A stretch of DNA of 27,116 bases from JACMRI01 sp043778625 (GTDB taxonomy: Bacteria; Bacteroidota; Bacteroidia; UBA4408), in contig JAYWFU010000039.1 of NCBI GenBank assembly GCA_043778625.1, positions 1 to 27,116 on the forward strand, written 5' to 3'. The notes beneath the pieces are model-generated. The model was not told the origin of the DNA and did not search any database. It worked only from the letters and a program-made list of their open reading frames with translations. This document shows positions 7,549 through 14,950 of this stretch, piece after piece; within the stretch, counting starts at the first letter, position 1; the number at the start of each line of letters is the position of its first letter. Made by a program: the position numbers and the translations under genes.

Positions 7549-9381
7549 ATGAAAAAAACAATTACATTAGCTACACTACTATTAACAGTAGGAATTACCA
7601 ATGCGCAACAAAAATTTAAAACCGTATGGTCCGATAAACAAAAATACAACCATAGCAAAGAGGGTTATTTAAGTAGTGTAATAGGAAGCAACGACCAGTA
7701 CGTGTACGCTAACTATGCTGGTGGCTGGTATGGTGTTATTTGGGGTCTGCATTTTGGTTACAAAATAGTAGCGTTTGACAAAGAAACTATGAAACGTGCT
7801 AAAACACTTGATATTAAGGGGTTTAATATAATACCATCAATGAAGGCTGAAACCAAAGGTATGGAGCTATACACAACTATGGTAAAGCAAAATAACGTGT
7901 ATGTAATATGGATTAAGAGAAATAAAACCCAAAAAACAACTGAAGTATACGCGCAACAGTTTGATAAAACTTTAAAACAAATAGGCAGTATAGCACTACT
8001 TTATAGTGGGCAAACTGAAAATAAGGGTAAAAACAGCTCGGTTGATATTATTGATAATCCTTATATTAAGGACAAATTTATGATAGTGTCGGAAATTGAA
8101 CGTAGAAAAAATGATAATATAGTAGTTGAATATACGGAGATAAGTACTAGTTTAAAAGCAAGTAAGACTAACAAAGTACAACTTCCGTTCAGTACTAAAT
8201 TAGACCCCAAAAACATAACTAACATAGGCCGTAGTAGCGCTAGAGTTCGTAATCGTTTAACGGGCGAATACGTGTACGGCTCTGATGGTTTACTATACAT
8301 AAGCCACGTTGTAAAATTGGATAAAGAAGAAAAAACGAAATTGCAAAAAAACGAAAATTACAAAATAAATTATTTTAACGTAGTCTATCCTACTACTAAT
8401 CAGCTGGTAAACATACCTGTAAAACCTGAGGGAAAAAACTTGTTTCAATTACGTAAAATATACACGAGCGAAGGGGTATCAATTACCTCGTTTTACTCGG
8501 ATCTTAGCATTGATAGCAAAGGAAGAGACTTGCACGGATTATATTATACCGAATATAATAATTTAGATAAGAAAATAGTTCAAAATAGTTTTACGCTATT
8601 TGGTAAAGAAACCCTAGACAAACTATATGCTAACGATAAGCAAGATAAGAAAAACGAGGGTATATTTAAAGGAAAGCAAGCTAAAGAAAGTAACGCACAA
8701 TCGTTAGAAAATGATTATGTGGTAGAGGCTGTTGAGCAAAATAGTAAAGGGGAATTAGTAATATTTGGATCACGTATGATTAACTATGTAAGAACTGTAC
8801 AAAGAGGTAAATACACTGAAAGTATTCCAATGTGCGACAAGCATAATGTAACTGTATTTAAAATTAAAAAAGAAGGGGGCTTAGTGTGGGCTACTAACGT
8901 GGACCGACACAAAACGTACGACGGTGAACATAACGTGTATGATGTAGATGTAACCAATAGTAGCGACTATGCTACTTATCTTGTAAAATATGGTTCTACC
9001 TACGAATTGGGGGCTAAAAAGAAAAATGTATTTAGTGCCAAAAAAGCAATAGGATTTAATGGAGATGACAAAGAAGCTATTACTATAAACGATGCTGACG
9101 GTGCCTTCAAAAAAGCTACTATAGAAACGGCTAGCTCAGCGCAAAAAGAACCTGAAAAAGACTATTTATTTCCGTTGGGCGAAAATACTTATACAATAGG
9201 TAACGAAACCTACGTTAGCACAGGTAGTATGAAACCACAAATGTTAAAATCATTACTAATGTTTCCTGTTATATATTTAGTGCCACCTACTCGAAAGTTT
9301 ATAACTAAGGGTTCAGGTTATTTAGGGCGCATGTTGGTGGATAATGAAACACCCAATAAAAGTAAAAAGAATAAAAAATAA
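7549..9381 (+). CDS. Large secreted protein of unknown function
   Basis: A 610-residue exported protein I do not recognise. Residues 1-20 form a signal peptide (MKKTITLATLLLTVGITNAQ). The mature chain is rich in charged, aromatic and beta-strand-like segments, starting with KFKTVWSDKQKYNH and a glycine/tyrosine-rich patch (YANYAGGWYGVIWGLHFGYK, about 52-71). Recurrent phrases such as IVAFDKETMKRAKTL and ELVIFGSRMINYV suggest repeated beta-sheet units, possibly propeller-like, but this is inference. The tail is strongly basic (KSKKNKK) and there is no Por secretion C-terminal domain. It is monocistronic, with a strong terminator abutting the stop codon. Confidence 0.85.
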   Translation: MKKTITLATLLLTVGITNAQQKFKTVWSDKQKYNHSKEGYLSSVIGSNDQYVYANYAGGWYGVIWGLHFGYKIVAFDKETMKRAKTLDIKGFNIIPSMKAETKGMELYTTMVKQNNVYVIWIKRNKTQKTTEVYAQQFDKTLKQIGSIALLYSGQTENKGKNSSVDIIDNPYIKDKFMIVSEIERRKNDNIVVEYTEISTSLKASKTNKVQLPFSTKLDPKNITNIGRSSARVRNRLTGEYVYGSDGLLYISHVVKLDKEEKTKLQKNENYKINYFNVVYPTTNQLVNIPVKPEGKNLFQLRKIYTSEGVSITSFYSDLSIDSKGRDLHGLYYTEYNNLDKKIVQNSFTLFGKETLDKLYANDKQDKKNEGIFKGKQAKESNAQSLENDYVVEAVEQNSKGELVIFGSRMINYVRTVQRGKYTESIPMCDKHNVTVFKIKKEGGLVWATNVDRHKTYDGEHNVYDVDVTNSSDYATYLVKYGSTYELGAKKKNVFSAKKAIGFNGDDKEAITINDADGAFKKATIETASSAQKEPEKDYLFPLGENTYTIGNETYVSTGSMKPQMLKSLLMFPVIYLVPPTRKFITKGSGYLGRMLVDNETPNKSKKNKK

Positions 9382-9424
9382 AAAAATCGCCTTACTATTC
9401 ATTTTAGCAAGGCGATTTTTTTTT
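9381..9424 (+). terminator. Rho-independent terminator after the 610-residue protein gene
   Basis: Stem AAAAAATCGCCTT (9381-9393) with AAGGCGATTTTTT (9409-9421), further pairing of CTA/TAG inside, then a T run to 9424. The stem begins at the last base of the stop codon. The core is nearly identical to the terminator at 3532-3573. Confidence 0.9.
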
Positions 9425-9476
9425 GCTATTAAACGGTAGCTTATTTATTGCTAATTTCACGCAAAAAATAACAACT

Positions 9477-10055
9477 ATGCTACAATTAGTATTTGCAACG
9501 CACAACAATAATAAGTTAGTTGAAATTCAACAACAACTGGGCAATGCCTTTGTGCTAAAGAGTTTGAGCGATATTAACTGTAACACCGACATTGAGGAAA
9601 CTGGCTGTACCTTTGCTGAAAATGCCAGTATTAAAGCACAGTACATAGCTACTAATTATGGAGTAAACTGTTTTGCCGACGATAGTGGCTTGTGTGTGCA
9701 CGCCCTTGATAACGCGCCAGGAGTGTATTCAGCGCGCTATGCAGGTAGTCATAAAAATGATGACGATAATATGAACAAACTACTGTTAGCACTAGCCAAT
9801 AGCACGGATAGAACCGCACATTTTAAAACTGTAATTTCGTTCGTATTAAATAATAAATTGTATTTGTTTGAAGGCGAGATACACGGCACTATAACTACTC
9901 AAAAGTTGGGTACTAATGGTTTTGGCTACGATCCATTGTTTATACCCAATGGCTACCAACAAACATTTGCAGAGTTGGATAGCAGTGTTAAAAACACCAT
10001 AAGCCACAGAGCAATCGCATTTAAACAATTGATTACTTTTTTACAAAACATTTAA
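9477..10055 (+). CDS. rdgB: RdgB/HAM1 non-canonical purine NTP pyrophosphatase
   Basis: Hydrolyses dITP, XTP and related damaged purine nucleotides to monophosphates, keeping them out of DNA. From the start at 9477 the protein has 192 residues, the normal family size, and opens with the family motif LVFATHNNNKLVEI. The catalytic region FADDSGLCVHALDNAPGVYS and the substrate motif GTNGFGYDPLF are both intact, as is SHRAIAFKQL near the end. An in-frame ATG at 9423 would add 18 residues but lies in the T tract of the preceding terminator, so it is rejected. A TAATTTCA element (9452-9459) may serve as -7 box. It is first in an apparent operon: the Ddl fusion follows after 16 bases. Confidence 0.95.
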   Translation: MLQLVFATHNNNKLVEIQQQLGNAFVLKSLSDINCNTDIEETGCTFAENASIKAQYIATNYGVNCFADDSGLCVHALDNAPGVYSARYAGSHKNDDDNMNKLLLALANSTDRTAHFKTVISFVLNNKLYLFEGEIHGTITTQKLGTNGFGYDPLFIPNGYQQTFAELDSSVKNTISHRAIAFKQLITFLQNI

Positions 10056-10071
10056 CATCTACATTACAATT

Positions 10072-12780
10072 ATGATAAACAAGATTAAAGTTGGGATTTT
10101 TTTTGGCGGTAATAGCAAAGAGCGTGAAGTGTCGTTTGCAGGCGGACGTACGGTGTACGACAACCTAGATAAATCATTGTTTGAAGCAATTCCAATATTT
10201 GTGGATAGCTTTAATAATTTTGTGTTATTAAACTGGGAATGTGTGTACAAAGGCTCAATTAGAGATTTTTATCCTGCGGTAAATGATTATCCTGCTAACA
10301 AAGGTGATTATCAAATATACGCTGAAAGCATTGGTATCACTAACAAAGATGCACAACAAGCTTTAACCGAAACCATAGGTACGTTAGTAACTATTGACGA
10401 ACTTACTACACTTATTGATTTTGCATTTTTAGCCCTCCATGGCCCATTTGGCGAGGACGGTAAGCTACAAGGCGTGTTAGATTATTACAACATTCCGTTT
10501 AGTGGTTCGGGCATATTACCCAGTGCAATAGGCATAAACAAAGCCGTACAAAAAAAACTAATGCGCGATGCGGGGTTTAATGTACCCAAAGTTATTACCG
10601 TAAAACGCGAGGAATATATTACAGGCAATTGCAAAACAAAATTTGAACAAGCGGTTCAGCTCATTGGTTATCCAATGGTGGTAAAACCCGCTAACCAAGG
10701 CTCATCTATAGGTATTACTATTTTAAATGATACTACGGAATTTGCCTACATGGCCGCTATTGAAAAAGCATTATTTACCCGCTGGGTAGATGCTACGGAG
10801 TGGAAAGCAATGGATACTGATGCACAACACGAATACATAAAATCGTTGTCCGACATACGCGAAGGCCTTGGCATACCCGTGCGAGTAAGCACGCGTAACG
10901 AGAGTAAAATAATTACACATCCGTTTGATTTGCACCAGTATTTTAATACCACATTTGCTACCAGCAACGACGGCGTTATTGTAGAAAGCCTTGATGCCGA
11001 AAGTGAGGTGTTGATTGAATCGTTTATTGACGGCAAAGAATTTAGTTGTGTAGTAGTGCAAGACGAGCACGACCAACCGCAAGCCTTACCACCAACCGAA
11101 ATCCGTAAGAGTGGCGATTTGTTTGACTACCGCAAAAAATATTTACCAGGCTTATCTCGCAAAATTACGCCAATAGATTTGCCAACAGCCAGCATCAACG
11201 CTATTCGTGGCGAATGCGAAAAATTATTTAACGAACTACATTTTAACGTGTATGCCCGTATCGATGGTTTTATAACCAACGACGGTGCTATATTTCTTAA
11301 CGACCCTAATACCACGAGCGGTATGATGCCGTCGTCGTTCTTTTTTCATCAGGCTGCCGAAATTGGCTTAAACCCATCACAGTTTTTAACCTATATTATT
11401 CGTACATCGCTACGCCAACGATGCTTAGAGGCTAAGTTAAACCTACGCTACGAATATTTATTACAAGCGTTAGATGGCGCAATTCATCATTTTAAAACCA
11501 ATACTACAACCAAAACTAAAATAGCAGTTATACTTGGCGGCTATAGTAGCGAGCGCCATATATCAGTAGAAAGCGGGCGTAATATTTACGAAAAGCTGGC
11601 ATCATCAAGCATGTATGAGCCCGTTCCTGTGTTTTTAACAGGCAGTAACAACGATATTAAACTGTATCAAATACCTATTAATGTGTTATTAAAAGACAAC
11701 GCTGACGACATAAAAGAAAAAATTGATAACTACAAAGTACATGAAGTTATTACACAAATTATACATAGTTGCAATAGCATTACACACAAATATTCGCACG
11801 CTAATAGCCTTGCTGCGCCACGCCAATTGAGCTTTGCAGAGTTAGCCACACAAGTACAAGGTGTATTTATAGCCTTGCATGGGCGCCCTGGCGAAGACGG
11901 ACGCATACAACAAGAATTGCAAAAAGTGGGGTTATACTATAATGGTTCGGGTAGCGAAAGCAGCGTTATTACTATAAATAAATACAACACTAACGCCTTG
12001 CTACAACAGCACGGTATGTTAGTAGCCAAGCACGACTTAATACAACAAACTGACTGGAACGCCAATAAAGACGAGCGTATTACATTTATTGAAACTAATT
12101 ACCCTTATCCGTTTATTGTAAAACCTGTGGACGATGGGTGCAGTAGTGCCGTTAAAAAAATTAAAAATCGTACTGAGCTAGAATCTTTTGCCATCTTAAT
12201 TTTTAGAAACTCTGATGCCCTTGATAGCCAAGCGGTAGAAGTGTTACATATTAAAGAAAAAGAGGAGTTTCCCGCCAAGCCATTATTTTTAATTGAAGAA
12301 TTAATTAGCAAAAAAGATGCTGATCATTTCTTAGAAATAACAGGCGGAATGCTTACCAGTTACGATGCACAGGGTAACTTAGTGTATGAAGTATTTGAAG
12401 CCAGCGAAACCCTTACCACAGGCGATGTGTTAAGTTTAGAAGAAAAATTTTTAGCAGGGCAAGGACAAAACCTTACGCCTGCTCGCTACCACACTGATGC
12501 TGATGTGCGTCAAAAAATATCAAATATCGTAAAATTAGAATTAGAAAAAGCCGCACGAGTACTTAACGTGCAAGGTTACTGCCGTATTGATGCCTTTGTG
12601 CGCGTGTACGGCGCTGCCGATAAAGTAGAGGTAGTGTTTATTGAAGTAAACTCCTTACCAGGCATGACGCCTGCTACTTGCATTTTTCATCAAACGGCAA
12701 TTAATGGTTATACTCCTTACGAGTTTATCAATAATATATTGCAATTTGGTAAGCAACGTAGCGCATTAATTACACAATAA
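10072..12780 (+). CDS. ddl: Tandem (double-length) D-alanine-D-alanine ligase-like protein
   Basis: A 902-residue fusion of two complete Ddl-like units, each with N-terminal Ddl domain plus ATP-grasp. Unit 1 (1-470): GGNSKEREVSFAGG (12-25), ALHGPFGEDG (121-130), glycine-rich ATP loop KPANQGSSIGI (205-215), FDYRKKYLPG (351-360), RID (396-398), but NDPN (410-413) where canonical enzymes have E-x-N for Mg2+. Unit 2 (481-902): GGYSSERHISVESG (489-502), ALHGRPGEDG (601-610), a changed ATP loop KPVDDGCSSAV (684-694), no FDYxxKY, then a canonical EVNSLPGMTP (858-867). Ordinary Ddl has about 300-360 residues and works as a homodimer, joining two D-Ala for peptidoglycan precursors. Here the halves have lost different motifs. 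It follows rdgB by 16 bases and precedes the acetyltransferase by 9. Family is sure; whether it is the main Ddl is open. Confidence 0.9.
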   Translation: MINKIKVGIFFGGNSKEREVSFAGGRTVYDNLDKSLFEAIPIFVDSFNNFVLLNWECVYKGSIRDFYPAVNDYPANKGDYQIYAESIGITNKDAQQALTETIGTLVTIDELTTLIDFAFLALHGPFGEDGKLQGVLDYYNIPFSGSGILPSAIGINKAVQKKLMRDAGFNVPKVITVKREEYITGNCKTKFEQAVQLIGYPMVVKPANQGSSIGITILNDTTEFAYMAAIEKALFTRWVDATEWKAMDTDAQHEYIKSLSDIREGLGIPVRVSTRNESKIITHPFDLHQYFNTTFATSNDGVIVESLDAESEVLIESFIDGKEFSCVVVQDEHDQPQALPPTEIRKSGDLFDYRKKYLPGLSRKITPIDLPTASINAIRGECEKLFNELHFNVYARIDGFITNDGAIFLNDPNTTSGMMPSSFFFHQAAEIGLNPSQFLTYIIRTSLRQRCLEAKLNLRYEYLLQALDGAIHHFKTNTTTKTKIAVILGGYSSERHISVESGRNIYEKLASSSMYEPVPVFLTGSNNDIKLYQIPINVLLKDNADDIKEKIDNYKVHEVITQIIHSCNSITHKYSHANSLAAPRQLSFAELATQVQGVFIALHGRPGEDGRIQQELQKVGLYYNGSGSESSVITINKYNTNALLQQHGMLVAKHDLIQQTDWNANKDERITFIETNYPYPFIVKPVDDGCSSAVKKIKNRTELESFAILIFRNSDALDSQAVEVLHIKEKEEFPAKPLFLIEELISKKDADHFLEITGGMLTSYDAQGNLVYEVFEASETLTTGDVLSLEEKFLAGQGQNLTPARYHTDADVRQKISNIVKLELEKAARVLNVQGYCRIDAFVRVYGAADKVEVVFIEVNSLPGMTPATCIFHQTAINGYTPYEFINNILQFGKQRSALITQ

Positions 12781-12789
12781 ATACAACAA

Positions 12790-13251
12790 ATGAATTACAG
12801 CACTAAAATAATTACCTACGCACAACTTACTAAAGATGAGCTGTATGCACTACTTAACTTACGAAGTACCGTGTTTATACTTGAGCAAAATTGTTGTTAT
12901 CAAGATTTAGACTATAACGACCAACATGCACAACACGTGTTAATGTATGATGATAACCATAAACTAGTGGCCACCTGCCGCTTATTTGCCAAAGGTATAA
13001 TGTACGATAATTATGCCTGTATTGGACGTGTGTGTTGCGCTAAAAACACAAGGGGCACAGGGCTTGGTAAGCTATTAATGCATACTGCGCTTAACCACAT
13101 TACTACTCAAATGCACGAACCGAGTATTAAAATAAGTGCGCAATATTACTTGCTACAGTTTTATACTGCATTAGGTTTTGTAGCCCAAGGTGATATTTAT
13201 TTAGAAGACACTATTGATCATATTGCAATGATCTACACTTCAATAAATTAA
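12790..13251 (+). CDS. ElaA-type GNAT acetyltransferase
   Basis: A 153-residue GCN5-related N-acetyltransferase. The segment LRSTVFILEQNCCYQDLD (24-41) is diagnostic of the ElaA subgroup, and the acetyl-CoA pyrophosphate loop is RGTGLG (88-93) after the beta strand IGRVCC. A C-terminal FYTALGFVAQGD gives the usual last strands. Cytosolic; the acetyl acceptor of ElaA proteins is not established. It lies 9 bases after the tandem Ddl gene and is probably cotranscribed with rdgB and ddl. A hairpin AAAACTTA/TAAGTTTT (13250-13257 with 13274-13281) overlaps the stop codon and may end the operon. Confidence 0.9.
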   Translation: MNYSTKIITYAQLTKDELYALLNLRSTVFILEQNCCYQDLDYNDQHAQHVLMYDDNHKLVATCRLFAKGIMYDNYACIGRVCCAKNTRGTGLGKLLMHTALNHITTQMHEPSIKISAQYYLLQFYTALGFVAQGDIYLEDTIDHIAMIYTSIN

Positions 13252-13283
13252 AACTTAGTTTTAGTATTAATTTTAAGTTTTTT
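13250..13283 (+). terminator. Possible weak terminator of the rdgB-ddl-elaA operon
   Basis: 8-bp A/T-rich stem (13250-13257 with 13274-13281) with a 16-base loop and a short T run. Low GC and long loop make it weak. Confidence 0.4.
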
Positions 13284-13507
13284 ACTAATAGCAATTTACT
13301 TTTTTAGTTCAGCTATTCCAAAGCAGTCTTGTTTGAGTAAACTCTAATATTCGTTTCTCTTATTTTAAAGGTACTGGTTTTATTGAAAAAAAAATAGGAT
13401 TCAAAAAGAACTTCTTGCTCATGTTTCAAAACGCAATTCATTGTTATAATGTAGCTAAATAAACACTTCTTTAACAACCAAAAATTACAACTATCAGTAC
13501 CGTTACC

Positions 13508-13564
13508 CACAATGTTATTTAATCAAATTTATCATATAAAAAAGCGCTATTGTATAACATTGTG
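13508..13564. repeat. Inverted repeat upstream of nrdB
   Basis: CACAATGTTAT at 13508-13518 is the exact reverse complement of ATAACATTGTG at 13554-13564, separated by 35 bases. It could be paired regulator sites or a remnant of a small mobile element; neither is proven. Confidence 0.45.
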
Positions 13565-13850
13565 TTAATTGTTAATAAACATTTAATTCATTATTTAAAA
13601 AACCCTACACTGCTTTATTTACAATAGTTACAGGCTTACTTAAGTACTACAACTATGCTGCTAAAGCCTTGCCAAAGGGCTTAGTTAAACAACCTTTTGT
13701 ACACAAAAAAATGTTAGTTACTTTTTTTGTTTTTTTAGTGCAACCCACGAAACCACCTAAAAACAAGCATTGTTTATAACTACCTATAAATGGTTAATTA
13801 TAGCACTTGATTACTAACTTGTTTTTTTCAATTTTTGTTGTGTAGTAAAA

Positions 13851-13863
13851 GTGTTACTAACAC
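13851..13863. promoter_or_regulatory. Palindromic operator candidate before nrdB
   Basis: GTGTTA-C-TAACAC, a perfect 6+1+6 palindrome, ends 42 bases before the nrdB start codon. That position suits an operator near the transcription start. No regulator is identified from the sequence. Confidence 0.35.
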
Positions 13864-13905
13864 CCTAATTACAATAAACTCACTAATTCAACCATCTTAC
13901 ACACA

Positions 13906-14889
13906 ATGCTAAACCAAACCTCAGCAGTAGAACCAATATTGGTCGAAAACAAAGATCGCTTTGTGCTATTCCCTATCAAACACAACGAAATATGGGAATA
14001 TTATAAAAAAGCCGAAGCTAGTTTTTGGACTGCCGAAGAAATTGACCTTGGTGCCGACATCCAAGACTGGAATACAAAGTTAAACGACGACGAAAAACAT
14101 TTTATTAAACACGTATTAGCGTTTTTTGCAGCAAGCGATGGTATTGTAAACGAAAACTTGGCTATTAACTTCCTTAACGAAGTACAATATCCTGAGGCGC
14201 GTTGTTTTTATGGTTTCCAAATTATGATGGAAAACATACACTCCGAAACTTATTCGTTGTTAATAGATACTTATATTAAAGACGCTACCGAAAAAGATAT
14301 GTTATTCCATGCCGTTGAACACGTGCCAGCAGTAGCACACAAAGCAGCTTGGGCATTGCGTTGGATTGGCAACGGTAATTTTGCCGAGCGCTTAATAGCA
14401 TTTGCGGCTGTGGAGGGTATATTTTTTAGCGGAAGTTTCTGCTCTATTTTTTGGCTCAAAAAACGTGGCTTAATGCCAGGCTTATCATTTAGTAACGAGT
14501 TAATTAGCCGCGACGAAGGCCTGCACTGCGACTTTGCTTGCTTGTTGTACAACGATTTAACCAACAAAATACCCGTAAGCCAAGTACAAGAAATTATTGC
14601 TGATGCCGTAGCTATTGAAAAAGATTTTGTACGCGAAGCAATACCTGTACGTCTAATAGGTATGAACGCAGACCTAATGTGCCAGTATATTGAATTTGTG
14701 GCTGACAGACTGCTACTATCGCTTAACTGCCCTAAAATATACAACGCCACCAATCCGTTCGATTTTATGGAACTAATATCATTGCAAGGCAAAACTAATT
14801 TTTTTGAAAAACGTGTTGCCGAATATCAAAAAGCAGGCGTAACAGGCAATAGAGATGATAATACGTTTTCGTTAGACGCTGATTTTTAA
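13906..14889 (+). CDS. nrdB: Class Ia ribonucleotide reductase, beta subunit
   Basis: Supplies the diiron-tyrosyl radical for reduction of ribonucleotides to deoxyribonucleotides. The 327-residue protein is of the eukaryote-like R2 type, as in many Bacteroidota. Iron ligands D78 (ASDGIVNENL), E109 and H112 (MENIHSETY), E170 (AVEGIFFSG), E204 and H207 (SRDEGLHCDF) are all present, and Y116 sits where the radical tyrosine is expected. The C-terminus ends FSLDADF, the tail that docks on the alpha subunit. nrdA follows 61 bases downstream, giving the order B-A, opposite to E. coli. A long leader with a palindrome at 13851-13863 precedes it. Confidence 0.97.
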   Translation: MLNQTSAVEPILVENKDRFVLFPIKHNEIWEYYKKAEASFWTAEEIDLGADIQDWNTKLNDDEKHFIKHVLAFFAASDGIVNENLAINFLNEVQYPEARCFYGFQIMMENIHSETYSLLIDTYIKDATEKDMLFHAVEHVPAVAHKAAWALRWIGNGNFAERLIAFAAVEGIFFSGSFCSIFWLKKRGLMPGLSFSNELISRDEGLHCDFACLLYNDLTNKIPVSQVQEIIADAVAIEKDFVREAIPVRLIGMNADLMCQYIEFVADRLLLSLNCPKIYNATNPFDFMELISLQGKTNFFEKRVAEYQKAGVTGNRDDNTFSLDADF

Positions 14890-14950
14890 ATTATACTACC
14901 AACTTCCTCCACACTAAATACTATACTTAAAAAAACACCCTATATATCCT

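Larger units (their letters stand above)
13284..13905. other. Gene-free stretch upstream of nrdB
   Basis: About 620 bases without a convincing gene; the only frames are short and composition-driven. It holds a long-spaced inverted repeat (13508-13518 with 13554-13564), a palindrome at 13851-13863, an imperfect CTAAAGCC/GGGCTTAG hairpin near 13661-13684, and several T-runs. No NrdR-type box (ACACwATATmTwGTGT) and no cobalamin riboswitch are evident. Its length compared with other spacers here, and its place before the ribonucleotide reductase genes, suggest a long regulatory leader or decayed DNA. Confidence 0.45.

Noticed and set aside
9423..9476. Upstream in-frame ATG for rdgB at 9423
   Set aside because: It lies in the T tract of the preceding terminator and adds residues not found in the family; 9477 gives the normal N-terminus.
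13313..13510. 65-codon minus-strand frame in the gene-free stretch before nrdB
   Set aside because: Composition-driven, no signal, motif or start context; it ends in low-complexity A/T-rich sequence.
14271..14792. 173-codon open frame antisense to nrdB
   Set aside because: nrdB is certain on the plus strand; no domain or start context in the antisense product.
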